Positions 25,223 through 33,638 of a stretch of 38,777 nucleotides of DNA are shown here, in pieces. The notes beneath the pieces were generated by a model. That model did no database searches, had not been told where the DNA came from, and saw only the letters and a list, made by a program, of their open reading frames with translations. Source of the DNA: Caldilineaceae bacterium. GTDB taxonomy: Bacteria > Chloroflexota > Anaerolineae > Caldilineales > Caldilineaceae. The DNA is taken from contig JAHBVG010000069.1 in NCBI GenBank assembly GCA_019637695.1, forward strand, positions 1 through 38,777. The letters are read 5' to 3'. How positions within the stretch are numbered: the first letter of the stretch is position 1; every line of letters starts with the position of its first letter. The translations under genes were made by a program, and so were the position numbers.

Positions 25223-27274
25223 CTTCGCCCGCATCGCCAGCAGCCGCAACCCGTTGCTGACGACGATCAGCGTGCTGCCTTCGTGGCCGACGACGCCGAG
25301 CGGCAGGGGCATGACAAAGCCGGGGACGAAGATCGGCACGACAATCGTCAGCGTAACCAGGGTGAGGATAACGCCGATGGAAAAGATCAGGTTCTGGCGC
25401 ACGATCCGCTCGGCGCGGCGACTCAAATCGAGCATGAAGGGCAACTTGTTCAACTCGTCGGACATGAGTACCACATCCGCCGTTTCCAGCGCTACATCCG
25501 TGCCAGCAGCGCCCATTGCGATCCCCACATGGGCGGTAGCCAGGGCCGGCGCATCGTTGACGCCATCGCCGATCATGCCCACTTGCCCTTCCCTCACCAG
25601 CCGCTGCACGATCACAACCTTCTCCTCAGGCAGCAACTCGGCGTAGACATCGGCATCGGCCAGTCCGACCTGGCGGGCAATGGCATCGGCCACGTTGTGG
25701 TTGTCTCCGGTGAGCATAGCCATGCGTTTGATCCCCAATTTTTTGAGGGCGGCAATGGTCTCGGCAGCATTCTCGCGCAGCGTATCCGCTACAGCCAGAT
25801 AGCCCACCACTTCCCAATCGACGTTATCACCCAGTGTATCCTCGACTGTACTGCGCCGCACCACCAGCATGGCAGTCTTTCCCTTCTTCTGCAACTGCTG
25901 CCCGATCATGCGGATGGCCGGAGAAAGATCGATCTTCTCGTTCATAAAGAGCTTGTCGTTGCCAATGTAGATAATCTCGTTATGGTCACCCCTATCATAG
26001 ATCGCCTGGAGACCGTGACCGGCCACGGCGCGGAACTCCTGCGGCTCTTCGATGGTGAGATTGGCTTCGCGCGCTGCGTTAAGGATGGCGCGAGCAATGG
26101 GGTGTTCGCTCAGGCTTTCTGCGCCGGCGGCAATGCGGAGTACATCCTCACGGCTGTAATCGTTAAGCGGTTTGAGATCGGTGAGAATAGGCCGCCCGTG
26201 GGTCAGCGTGCCGGTCTTATCAAAGGCGATAATATCGAGGTTGGCGCTCTTCTCTAAATAGACGCCTCCTTTAAAGAGGACACCGCCGCGCGCCGCTGCC
26301 GCAATCGCGCTGAGGATGCTGGCCGGCGTGCTGATGATCAACGCGCAGGGGCTGGCGACGACCAAAAGCGTCATCGCCCGGTAGAGCGTATCGCTGAACG
26401 GCTCGTTGACAAAGAGCCACGGAATCAGGATCGCCAACAACGTGGCCGCGATGACGATCAATGTATAGGGCTGGCTGAAGCGGTCGATGAGCCGTTGGGT
26501 GGGCGCGGCCTCTTGCTGCGCCTCTTCCACCAATTGGATGATCTTGCTCAGTGTGCTTTCCGAGGCGAGTTTGGTTACCCGGATCTCCAACGCGCCGCTG
26601 CCGTTAATTGTACCCGAAAAGACCTCGTTGCCTGCCTCTTTGTAGACCGGTACACTCTCACCGGTGACTGGGCTTTGATCCACGGTGCTGGAGCCGCCCA
26701 CCACTGCACCGTCCACGGGCAATCGTTCGCCGGGGCGCACCATCACCACATCCCCGATCCGGAGTTCTTCCACCGGAACTTCGACCAACGCATCCCCGCG
26801 GCGCAGATGGGCCGTCTCTGGGCGCAATTCCACCAATCCTTCAATGGCTTTGCGCGTCCGATCCATAGCGAATTCTTCCAAAGCGCCGCTCAACGTGAAG
26901 AGGAAGAGCAGCAGCGCGCCTTCCTCCCAGTTGCCGATGGCCGCTGCGCCCAAAGCCGCCGCCAGCATTAAAAAGTCGATATTCAACTCCCGCTTGCGCG
27001 CATCGGCGATGGCGTCGATCATCCCCGTGTAGCCGCCCGCGGCAAAGGCGATCAACGCGAAGATCGTGACGGCCCAACCGGGCAATAGACCGGTCACCGC
27101 GCCGCCGATCCAGCCGTTCAAGAGCGCGACGAGGGTGATCGCTGCCAGCGCCAATTCAGGGTTTTCGCGCCAAAAGCTGATCGTTGTCAACGTCCGTACC
27201 CAGCCGGATGACGTTCCGACCTGGCTGCGTTTTCGCTCATCCGATTGCGTATCAATTGTTGTCTGTGTTGTCAT
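25220..27274 (-). CDS. P1B-4-type metal-transporting ATPase (Fe/Co/Zn exporter)
   Basis: 684 residues. TGES (actuator) at 204-207, transmembrane metal motif SPC at 308-310, phosphorylated aspartate D352 in DKTGTLTHG, SEHP in the nucleotide domain, GDGVNDAPAL hinge, and HEGST at 664-668 in the last helices. SPC with HEG(S/G)T is the signature of subgroup P1B-4 (CtpD, CoaT, PfeT, ZosA), which export ferrous iron, cobalt or zinc. There is no N-terminal metal-binding domain, as usual for the subgroup. Its gene lies 18 bp after a Fur/PerR-type gene, an arrangement that recalls PerR control of PfeT in Bacillus. The stop codon merges with a heptamer array. Confidence 0.93.
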   Translation of the reverse strand: MTTQTTIDTQSDERKRSQVGTSSGWVRTLTTISFWRENPELALAAITLVALLNGWIGGAVTGLLPGWAVTIFALIAFAAGGYTGMIDAIADARKRELNIDFLMLAAALGAAAIGNWEEGALLLFLFTLSGALEEFAMDRTRKAIEGLVELRPETAHLRRGDALVEVPVEELRIGDVVMVRPGERLPVDGAVVGGSSTVDQSPVTGESVPVYKEAGNEVFSGTINGSGALEIRVTKLASESTLSKIIQLVEEAQQEAAPTQRLIDRFSQPYTLIVIAATLLAILIPWLFVNEPFSDTLYRAMTLLVVASPCALIISTPASILSAIAAAARGGVLFKGGVYLEKSANLDIIAFDKTGTLTHGRPILTDLKPLNDYSREDVLRIAAGAESLSEHPIARAILNAAREANLTIEEPQEFRAVAGHGLQAIYDRGDHNEIIYIGNDKLFMNEKIDLSPAIRMIGQQLQKKGKTAMLVVRRSTVEDTLGDNVDWEVVGYLAVADTLRENAAETIAALKKLGIKRMAMLTGDNHNVADAIARQVGLADADVYAELLPEEKVVIVQRLVREGQVGMIGDGVNDAPALATAHVGIAMGAAGTDVALETADVVLMSDELNKLPFMLDLSRRAERIVRQNLIFSIGVILTLVTLTIVVPIFVPGFVMPLPLGVVGHEGSTLIVVSNGLRLLAMRAK

Positions 27275-27292
27275 CGCTTGAATGCCTTGTGT

Positions 27293-27760
27293 TTATGATT
27301 GGTACGTATGCAACTGCTGGCGGATCTCATCACGCCGCCGTTCCCGGCATTGAGGACAAAATCCCACCATCTGCACCTGCACCGCAACCGGTTGAAAATC
27401 CATGTGGTCGTAAACTTGTTGGTAAAGATCCTCGGTGGAGATAGCGCCCTCATAGTCGAAGACCTGATCACAGCGCAGGCAGATCAAATTAATGTGGGGG
27501 GATGGATTGGTATCATAATGCGTATGTTCCCCGCCCACGCTGATCTCCACAATTGCGCCGAGATCGCGCAGGGCCTTGAGCGTATTGTAGACTGTCGCCA
27601 GGCTGATCTCTGGGTGGCGCTGACTGACCGAAAGGTAGACTTCCGACGGCGTGGGATGGCTCTGTGTCTGCCCCAAATATTCGCAGACCGCGCGCCGCTG
27701 CGCTGTGATGCGATACCCGCCGCGTTTGAGAGCGTCCAAATAGGATTCCACTGCCATCAT
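27293..27760 (-). CDS. Fur family regulator (PerR-like)
   Basis: 155 residues. Winged helix: RGGYRITAQRRAVCEYLG, HPTPSEVYLSVSQRHPEISLATVYNTLKAL. Structural zinc cysteines CLRC and CPQC are present. Regulatory-site residues can be lined up with PerR: the His of SHPT, the Asp of HYD, the His of SPHIN and the Asp of VFDYEG are kept, but the second His of the PerR HxH is Asn. PerR-like (peroxide or iron sensing) is therefore likelier than Fur or Zur. I chose ATG 27760 (GGAG six bases upstream); a reading frame to 27835 has no family N-terminus. It is first gene of an operon with the metal ATPase and probably regulates itself. Confidence 0.88.
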   Translation of the reverse strand: MMAVESYLDALKRGGYRITAQRRAVCEYLGQTQSHPTPSEVYLSVSQRHPEISLATVYNTLKALRDLGAIVEISVGGEHTHYDTNPSPHINLICLRCDQVFDYEGAISTEDLYQQVYDHMDFQPVAVQVQMVGFCPQCRERRRDEIRQQLHTYQS

Positions 27761-27839
27761 TGATAACTCCACTGACCCAAATTCCACCCAGCCCCGAAAA
27801 AGCGCCCAATTGAGGAAACGTGCTGCATTCAACAATTAC

Positions 27840-27856
27840 TTTGAATCATTCTAAAT
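27840..27856. promoter_or_regulatory. Operator site 1 for the Fur/PerR-like regulator
   Basis: TTTGAATCATTCTAAAT contains the palindrome GAATCATTC flanked by TTT/AAA. It lies just downstream of the predicted transcription start of the fur-ATPase operon, a typical repression site. It shares CATTCTAAAT with site 2. Confidence 0.6.
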
Positions 27857-27869
27857 TACGCTATATCTG

Positions 27870-27898
27870 ACTATATCATCGACCGATCCAAAAGTCAA
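27870..27898 (-). promoter_or_regulatory. Promoter of the Fur-like/P1B-4 ATPase operon
   Basis: Minus strand TTGACT (27898-27893), 17-bp spacer, TATAGT (27875-27870): a good sigma-70-type promoter. The start would be near 27863, about 100 nt before the regulator's ATG. Operator-like palindromes lie on both sides. Confidence 0.75.
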
Positions 27899-27900
27899 CC

Positions 27901-27923
27901 TTATTTGGAGCCATTCTAAATAA
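27901..27923. promoter_or_regulatory. Operator site 2 for the Fur/PerR-like regulator
   Basis: A 23-bp near-palindrome with arms TTATTT and AAATAA around a core containing GGAG and CATTCT. It abuts the upstream side of the -35 box. The CATTCTAAAT half is identical to that in site 1, which supports one DNA-binding protein recognising both. Confidence 0.6.
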
Positions 27924-27955
27924 GGTGAACTTTCCCTGACTTCATCCAGGATTGA

Positions 27956-27990
27956 TTGTCTGCGGTCTGCGGTCGGCCATTCGCCATTCG
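27956..27990 (+). repeat. Short heptamer array (GTCTGCG type)
   Basis: GTCTGCG, GTCTGCG, GTCGGCC, then ATTCGCC, ATTCGG: 7-nt periodicity directly upstream of the baeRF promoter. It is another sequence version of the arrays seen elsewhere in the window. Confidence 0.6.
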
Positions 27991-27991
27991 G

Positions 27992-28020
27992 TTGACAAGG
28001 GTTGGGTGAAATGCTACTGT
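27992..28020 (+). promoter_or_regulatory. Promoter of the baeRF-like gene
   Basis: Perfect TTGACA, a 17-bp spacer and TACTGT, 75 bp before the gene start. This is a strong housekeeping-type promoter, placed back to back with the Fur-operon control region. Confidence 0.75.
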
Positions 28021-28095
28021 AAATTTGAATCCGTCACTTATCCAATCCTTGGGTAACTATCTTCATGCCGAACCTCATTGCAAGAGGAGAATTTT

Positions 28096-29184
28096 ATGCT
28101 AACTGATTTGGATATCCGCCAGGCTCTTGAATTCGAAAGCCCAGATTCCCCCGTGCTAAGCGTCTATCTCAATGTTGATCCTCACCGTCGTTCACCTGAA
28201 AAGTACAGACTTGCCCTGCGCAGTCTATTGGTGAAGGCCAACGACGCTGCGCCTGAGGATCTGCGCAAAATTCAAAATTATGTGGAGACGGGCTACAACT
28301 GGCATGGGCGCGGGTTGATCATCTTTAGCTGCGCAGCGCAGGATTTTTGGTGGGTACACAGTTTGCCCATACCTGTGGAAGATAAAGCTTTCGTCAGTTT
28401 TCGCGCATATGTCCGCCCGCTGGCGGCGCTGCTGGACGCCTATGAGCGATTGGGGGTGATCCATGTGGATCAGATTGGGGCGCGGCTCTATGTCTTTCAC
28501 CTGGGCCATTTGGAGGCAGCGGAAGGACACCTGGGCGAGGAGATCCACATGCACCGCGCGGGGGGATGGGCGGCATCACGCTATCAACGGCATGAGGCAG
28601 AGCTTGCTCGCCAGAATCTGGGTGAGGCTGCCGAACTGGCCGAGGCATTCTATCGCCGCGCCAATATCCGCCGGCTGATTTTGGCCGGCACAGAAAAGAA
28701 TGTAGCTACCTTCCGCGCTATGTTAAGCAACCGGCTGCGCTCGCTTGTGATCGGCGAAATTCCGGTTGGCTCACACGCCACTCCAGCCGAGATCCAAGAG
28801 CAGGCGGCAGATCTTGTCCACCAGGCTGCGGAGGAAGCAGGTCGCGATCTGGCCGATGTGATCATTACCACGGCGCACAAGAATGGCAACGCCGTGCTGG
28901 GCCTGGCCGATACCCTCAACGCCGTGCAAACAGGACGCGCCCAGCGCGTCGTCGTCCTCAGCAAATATTCACAGCCGGCCTTCCGCTACAAAGATAGCAA
29001 GTTCGTCGTTCTCAGCGAAGAAGAAGTCAACGCCAGCGGCAGCGAAGAGGCCATCGAAACCCTCCCCGACGCCGTGGACAGCGTCCTGCGCCGATCCCTG
29101 CTCTACGGCATCCCCGTGACGGTGATCGACGAGCACGCAGAGTTGGAGAAGGCGGGAAAGATTGGCGCGTTAACGCGGTATTGA
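28096..29184 (+). CDS. baeRF-like protein (bacterial archaeo-eukaryotic release factor family)
   Basis: 362 residues, soluble. Its pattern fits the bacterial eRF1/Pelota-like (baeRF) families: N-terminal SPVLSVYLNVDP, then the middle domain VIHVDQIGARLYVFHLGHLEA, RRLILAGTEKNVATFRAML and LADVIITTAHKNGNAVLGLADTLNAVQ, and a C-terminal part resembling the L7Ae-like domain (ARRVVVLSKYSQPA-type strand, GIPVTVIDEHAELEKAGKIGALTRY). No GGQ is seen, so peptide release is unlikely; ribosome rescue has been proposed for relatives. AGAGGAGA precedes ATG 28096. Its TGA stop overlaps the first unit of a heptamer array. Confidence 0.75.
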   Translation: MLTDLDIRQALEFESPDSPVLSVYLNVDPHRRSPEKYRLALRSLLVKANDAAPEDLRKIQNYVETGYNWHGRGLIIFSCAAQDFWWVHSLPIPVEDKAFVSFRAYVRPLAALLDAYERLGVIHVDQIGARLYVFHLGHLEAAEGHLGEEIHMHRAGGWAASRYQRHEAELARQNLGEAAELAEAFYRRANIRRLILAGTEKNVATFRAMLSNRLRSLVIGEIPVGSHATPAEIQEQAADLVHQAAEEAGRDLADVIITTAHKNGNAVLGLADTLNAVQTGRAQRVVVLSKYSQPAFRYKDSKFVVLSEEEVNASGSEEAIETLPDAVDSVLRRSLLYGIPVTVIDEHAELEKAGKIGALTRY

Positions 29185-29248
29185 GTAATGAATAAGGAGT
29201 AATGAGTAGATAGAGTGCGCTCTGCCTACTCATTACTCCTTACTCATT
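29183..29248. repeat. Heptamer inverted repeat overlapping the baeRF stop codon
   Basis: Units GAGTAAT, GAATAAG, GAGTAAT begin at the stop codon itself. Arms 29187-29215 and 29220-29248 (29 bp, three mismatches) pair around the 4-nt loop TGCG. A probable 3'-end hairpin for the baeRF mRNA. Confidence 0.85.
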
Positions 29249-29401
29249 TCTTTGACGAGAACAGTTGGCAATCCCGACCCACGTATCTTCCCCGCCAATC
29301 CCCTCACAACCCCCCCACAACACCCCTCTTTTATCCTACTCTCGCCCAAGGATTACATATCCGTTTCGCGAATTTTGCACGAACCAAAGGAGAGACTTTC
29401 C

Positions 29402-31834
29402 ATGTCCCACGGCATCAACCACGTAACCGTCATCGGCGCGGGGACGATGGGCGCCGCTATCGCCGGTCATCTGGCGAACGCCGGCATCCCCGTCCACCTG
29501 CTCGATGTTGTCCCCGATGCGCTCACCGGCGAGGAACAGGCCAAAGGGTTGACTTTGGCGGATCGACCTGTCCGCAACCGCATTGTGCAGGGCGGCTTCG
29601 AGCGGATGGTCAAGAGTAAGCCCGCTAACCTATTTTCAGAAGCCAGGGCCAAACTGATCACCATTGGCAATTTAGAAGATGATCTGGAATCCGCCGTCAA
29701 GGGGAGCGATTGGATCATCGAAGTCATCGTCGAGCGGCCCGGCCCCAAACAGCGTTTGATGGAACGGCTGGAGGCCATCGCCCCTGAGGACGCCATTATC
29801 AGCACCAACACATCGGGCATCCCCATCCACATGATCAGCCAGGGGCGGGATGACGCGTTCAAACGCCGCTTTATGGGGACTCACTTCTTCAACCCGCCGC
29901 GCTACCTCCACCTGCTTGAGATCATCCCCACGGCGGAAACCGATCCCAAGCTGGTGCGGCGCATGAAGGAATTCGCCGAAACGCGGCTGGGCAAAGGCGT
30001 CGTCATCGCCAAAGACAGACCCAACTTTGTCGCCAACCGTATGTTCAGCATCATCCAAAGCGATCTCATGGAGTTTGCCATCGAGAACGGCTACACCGTC
30101 GAAGAGGTGGACCGACTCACCGGTCCGCTGATCGGGCGGCCCAAGACCGGCACCTTCCGCCTGGGCGATATTGTGGGCATTGATGTTATGGGGATGGTGG
30201 GCGAAAACCTCTACCCCATGGTCCCCGACGACGAGGATCGGGAGATCCTGCGCGGTGAATACAGCAGCGCCGTGATCAAGCTGCTAATGGAAAATAAGCT
30301 GCTGGGCAGCAAGACGGGGCAGGGCTTCTACAAGACGGTGACCGAGGGCGGAGCCAAAGAGTTCTGGGGGCTTGATCTCCAGGCCGCCACCGAAGGGGAC
30401 CTCGACTATGTGGCACCCGCCAAGCCGCGTTGGGCCAGTGTGGGCGAGGTCAAGGACGATCCGCTGCCAGAGCGGTTGCGCCGTCTCACCAGCGCCGACG
30501 ATGAAGCGGGCGAGTTGATTTGGCATACTTTCGCCCGTACCTTTTCCTACGCGTCCAAGCGCATCCCCGACATTGTGGACAGCCTGGCGGATCTCGACAA
30601 TGCCATGAAGTGGGGCTTCAGTTGGGAACTCGGCCCCTTCGAGACCTGGGATCTGCTCGGCGTTGAGGAGACGCTGGATCGGCTAGAAGGCGAAGGCATG
30701 ACCGCCGCGCCTTGGGTGCGGCAGATGCTTGACAGCGGCAAAGAGACGTTTTACACCTACGAAGACGGGAAGAAGCTGGCCTATAATCCGCTTTCCGGCA
30801 AGTACGAAGCGGCGACCAGCGACGCCAAGGCGATCCAGATCAGCGACCTCAAACGAACAAAAGGGGTGGTTGCCGAAAACGAATCCGCTGCGCTGGTGGA
30901 GATGGGCGACGGCGTGCTGCTCTTGGAATTCCACACTAAGATGAACGCGCTTGACGTCGCCATCGGCGAGATCATGAACGAAGCCATCGACCGGCTGCAT
31001 GGATCGGCCACGGGATTGGTCATCGGCAACCAGGGCGGCAATTTCTCGGCGGGGGCCAATATCTTCCTCATCGGCATGTTGGCGCAGTCAGGCCAGTGGC
31101 AGCAACTCGACGCGGTGATCCGTGGGCTGCAAAATGCGATCATGGCGATGCGCACCGCGCCCAAACCGGTGGTGGCTGCGCCGTACCAACTGGCCTTGGG
31201 CGGCGGCTGCGAGGTGGCGATGGGCGCGGATCGCATTGTGGCCCACGCTGAAACCTACATGGGGTTGGTGGAATTTGGCGTCGGCGTCATCCCCGCGGGC
31301 GGCGGCTGCAAAGAGATGATCCGCCGCAACGTCAGCCCGCACATGACTGCCGAAAACGTCAACCCCAGCCCATACATGCAGCAGGTCTTCGAGACCATCG
31401 GCTTTGCCAAAGTGGCCGAATCGGCGGAACAGGCCCGCGATTTAGGATTCTTCGCCCCCGGCGACCGCATTGTGATGAACGGCGATCATCTGCTGGCCGA
31501 GGCCAAAGCCGAGGTGCTGCGCATGGCCGAGGATGGATATACGCCTGCCAACGTCAAAGGCAACGTCTACGCCGCCGGTAAGGACATGCTCGCCAACTTG
31601 CGTATCGGCGTTTACACCCTGCGCCAGGGCGGCTACATCAGCCAGCACGACGCCCTCATCGCCGACAAGCTGGCCTGCGTCCTCTGTGGCGGGGAATTGA
31701 GCCAGCCCACATGGATGGACGAACAATACTTCCTCGATTTGGAGCGCGAGGCGTTTTTAGTCCTCTGCGGGGAGGCCAAGACCCAAGAACGGATCTGGCA
31801 CATGCTGCAACGGGGGAAGCCGCTGCGGAATTGA
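29402..31834 (+). CDS. fadN: 3-hydroxyacyl-CoA dehydrogenase/enoyl-CoA hydratase fusion (FadN-like)
   Basis: 810 residues, two beta-oxidation activities in the order of Bacillus FadN (dehydrogenase first). N-terminal Rossmann domain: VIGAGTMGAAIAGHLANAG, GAGTMG at 12-17; catalytic H161 and E173 in GTHFFNPPRYLHLLEII. Two 3HCDH C-terminal domains (about 190-480). Crotonase domain (about 500-690): oxyanion region NFSAGANIF, the glutamates in LGGGCE and MGLVEFGVGVIPAGGG. The substrate is a trans-enoyl-CoA hydrated and then oxidised with NAD. Start ATG 29402 follows AAAGGAGAG. The partner thiolase fadA comes after a 540-bp insertion that is absent from typical fadNA operons. Confidence 0.93.
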   Translation: MSHGINHVTVIGAGTMGAAIAGHLANAGIPVHLLDVVPDALTGEEQAKGLTLADRPVRNRIVQGGFERMVKSKPANLFSEARAKLITIGNLEDDLESAVKGSDWIIEVIVERPGPKQRLMERLEAIAPEDAIISTNTSGIPIHMISQGRDDAFKRRFMGTHFFNPPRYLHLLEIIPTAETDPKLVRRMKEFAETRLGKGVVIAKDRPNFVANRMFSIIQSDLMEFAIENGYTVEEVDRLTGPLIGRPKTGTFRLGDIVGIDVMGMVGENLYPMVPDDEDREILRGEYSSAVIKLLMENKLLGSKTGQGFYKTVTEGGAKEFWGLDLQAATEGDLDYVAPAKPRWASVGEVKDDPLPERLRRLTSADDEAGELIWHTFARTFSYASKRIPDIVDSLADLDNAMKWGFSWELGPFETWDLLGVEETLDRLEGEGMTAAPWVRQMLDSGKETFYTYEDGKKLAYNPLSGKYEAATSDAKAIQISDLKRTKGVVAENESAALVEMGDGVLLLEFHTKMNALDVAIGEIMNEAIDRLHGSATGLVIGNQGGNFSAGANIFLIGMLAQSGQWQQLDAVIRGLQNAIMAMRTAPKPVVAAPYQLALGGGCEVAMGADRIVAHAETYMGLVEFGVGVIPAGGGCKEMIRRNVSPHMTAENVNPSPYMQQVFETIGFAKVAESAEQARDLGFFAPGDRIVMNGDHLLAEAKAEVLRMAEDGYTPANVKGNVYAAGKDMLANLRIGVYTLRQGGYISQHDALIADKLACVLCGGELSQPTWMDEQYFLDLEREAFLVLCGEAKTQERIWHMLQRGKPLRN

Positions 31835-31903
31835 GCGAATTGCGAGGGGCGAGGGGCGAACGACGAATCGCTAATGTTAGAAGGAGCGAATTGCGAGGGG
31901 CGA
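31835..31903 (+). repeat. Left heptamer array of the four-helix cassette
   Basis: 7-nt units GCGAATT, GCGAGGG, GCGAGGG begin on the base after the fadN stop; GCGAATTGCGAGGGGCGA recurs at 31886-31903. The stretch GGGGCGAGGGGCGAA at 31846-31860 has an exact inverted copy at 32330-32344. Confidence 0.8.
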
Positions 31904-31910
31904 AAAGCCA

Positions 31911-32309
31911 AAGAATTTTGAAGAATGGGAGCAGTCCGTTTCTGATAAAACTCGTCGTGGTCCCTTATGGCCAACACTCTTTTACCGCAAGTCGCTTTTC
32001 CTGTACGATTTATGCTGGCACGACTGTGATCTGCTGTTACGAGATCCTAAAGGCAGAGCGCTCTCAGATCAAATTATCAGAAGTTGCGGCTCTATCAGCG
32101 CGAATATTGAGGAAGGGTATGGCCGTGGCTTTGGCCGTGACTATGCTCGCTTCCCCAAATACGCTGTTGGCTCGGCAAGAGAAACACAGGGATGGTATAT
32201 TCGATCTCATTTTGTGCTTGCTCAACAGGTTGTGGAACATCGCCTGCAATTGTGCGATGAGATTATCGCCATGCTAATCTCTGCAATTCACACGCAGCAG
32301 CGGGAATAG
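31911..32309 (+). pseudogene. Four-helix-bundle protein (S23/IVP-like), no start codon
   Basis: An open frame of 132 codons matches the four-helix-bundle family of 23S intervening-sequence proteins: NFEEWEQSV, a PLW segment, YRKSLFLYDLCWHDC, ALSDQIIRSCGSISANIEEGYGRG, DYARFPKYAVGSARETQGWY and VVEHRLQLCDEIIAML, in family order and full length. The family's start methionine would fall near 31911, but the codon there is AAG; the frame opens after a TAG at 31878 with no ATG, GTG or TTG in phase before residue 50. Either the start is lost (recent inactivation) or a rare start is used. It is bracketed by inverted heptamer arrays between fadN and fadA. The related Avd protein of diversity-generating retroelements has the same fold, but no reverse transcriptase is here. 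Confidence 0.75.
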
Positions 32310-32316
32310 CTGTACT

Positions 32317-32344
32317 GCGCAATTCGCAATTCGCCCCTCGCCCC
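32317..32344 (-). repeat. Right heptamer array of the four-helix cassette
   Basis: Units CGCAATT, CGCAATT, CGCCCCT: the reverse-complement version of the left array, 8 bp after the four-helix-bundle stop. Its last 15 bp are an exact inverted copy of 31846-31860. Confidence 0.8.
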
Positions 32345-32374
32345 AAACAGGGGTTTACACAAGGAGAAACCAAC

Positions 32375-33553
32375 ATGCCAAATGCAGTAATTGTATCTGC
32401 GGCTAGAACCGCTGTCGGCAAGGCTCCACGCGGCACGCTGCGCGCCATGCGCCCGGAGGATATGGCCGCGGCGGTGATCAAGGCTGCACTGGAACGGGCT
32501 GCAGGCATCAACGCCGCCGAAATCGAGGATGTGATCCTGGGCTGCGCTATGCCAGAGGCGGAACAGGGGATGAATGTGGCGCGCATTGCCGCCTTGCGCG
32601 CCGGGCTGCCGGTGACGGTGCCGGGGCAGACGGTCAATCGCTTTTGCTCCAGCGGGTTGCAGACCATCGCCCTGGCCGCCCAGCAAATCATGGCGGGGAT
32701 GGGCGAAGCGATCATCGCCGGGGGCGTGGAAAGCATGTCCCGTGTGCCCATGAGCAGCAACAAGTTCATGGCTAACCCTGATCTGGCGCTGGAATATCCC
32801 GGCGTCTATTTGGGGATGGGGTTGACCGCCGAAAATGTGGCGCAGAAATATGAGGTCAGCCGCGAGGAACAGGACGCGTTCTCGCTGCGCAGCCATCAAC
32901 GCGCCGCCGCCGCCCAGGACGCCGGCAAGTTCGACAGCGAGATCGTGCCGCTCGATGTCCACATGAAGATGGGCGAAGGCAGCGCCGCGCATGAATTCAC
33001 CACGACTTTTGCGAAAGATGAAGGCGTGCGCCGTGACACATCGCTGGAAGCGCTGGGCAAACTGCGCCCGGCCTTCCACGTCAAAGGGAGCGTCACTGCG
33101 GGGAACAGCAGCCAGACCAGCGACGGCGCCGCCGCGGTGCTGGTGATGAGCGAGGAGAAGGCGCGGGCCAGAGGGTTGACGCCGCTGGCGCGCTTCCACA
33201 GCTTTGCCGTGGGCGGCGTCCCGCCGGAGATCATGGGGATTGGTCCGGTGGAAGCAGTGCCCAAGGCGCTTAAACTGGCTGGGCTGTCGTTGGCCGACAT
33301 CGATCTCATCGAACTCAACGAAGCCTTCGCCGCCCAATCCCTGGCGGTGATCCATGAGTTGGGGCTGGACGAAGAGAAGGTCAACGTCAACGGCGGAGCG
33401 ATTGCGTTGGGCCATCCCCTAGGCTGCACCGGGGCCAAGCTCACCGTGCAGATTCTCAACGAACTGCAACGCCAGGACAAGCAATTCGGCGTCGTCACCA
33501 TGTGCATCGGCGGCGGCATGGGCGCGGCGGGGGTCATTGAGCGGATGGGATAA
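32375..33553 (+). CDS. fadA: Acetyl-CoA acyltransferase (thiolase)
   Basis: 392 residues. Cleaves 3-ketoacyl-CoA with CoA, the last step of each beta-oxidation round. Catalytic C91 in VNRFCSSGLQ, H347 in GGAIALGHPLG, and C377 in TMCIGGGMGA. The loop VESMSRVPM and NEAFAAQS motif (acid for the active site) are present. Length and motifs suggest the degradative FadA type, supported by the FadN-like gene upstream. AAGGAG precedes ATG 32375. Separation from fadN by an inserted cassette may uncouple its expression. Confidence 0.95.
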   Translation: MPNAVIVSAARTAVGKAPRGTLRAMRPEDMAAAVIKAALERAAGINAAEIEDVILGCAMPEAEQGMNVARIAALRAGLPVTVPGQTVNRFCSSGLQTIALAAQQIMAGMGEAIIAGGVESMSRVPMSSNKFMANPDLALEYPGVYLGMGLTAENVAQKYEVSREEQDAFSLRSHQRAAAAQDAGKFDSEIVPLDVHMKMGEGSAAHEFTTTFAKDEGVRRDTSLEALGKLRPAFHVKGSVTAGNSSQTSDGAAAVLVMSEEKARARGLTPLARFHSFAVGGVPPEIMGIGPVEAVPKALKLAGLSLADIDLIELNEAFAAQSLAVIHELGLDEEKVNVNGGAIALGHPLGCTGAKLTVQILNELQRQDKQFGVVTMCIGGGMGAAGVIERMG

Positions 33554-33567
33554 AGATTTCAACAGGA

Positions 33568-33596
33568 TTGTGAGCAATCCCTCTTGACGGTATAAT
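33568..33596 (+). promoter_or_regulatory. Promoter downstream of fadA
   Basis: TTGTGA, a 17-bp spacer and a perfect TATAAT, facing right. It would transcribe the structured region 33639-33801 and the antitoxin-like gene at 33868. Confidence 0.6.
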
Positions 33597-33638
33597 TCAG
33601 TTATCGAACGACACAAGCAGGAACACTATATTCAGCAA

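Noticed and set aside
31711..32277. 188-residue reading frame over the fadN end and the four-helix cassette
   Set aside because: It is in another frame than both fadN and the four-helix-bundle protein and shows no family similarity.
31911..32309. Diversity-generating retroelement with an Avd-type protein
   Set aside because: No reverse transcriptase and no template/variable repeat pair was seen; only the four-helix-bundle fold is shared.
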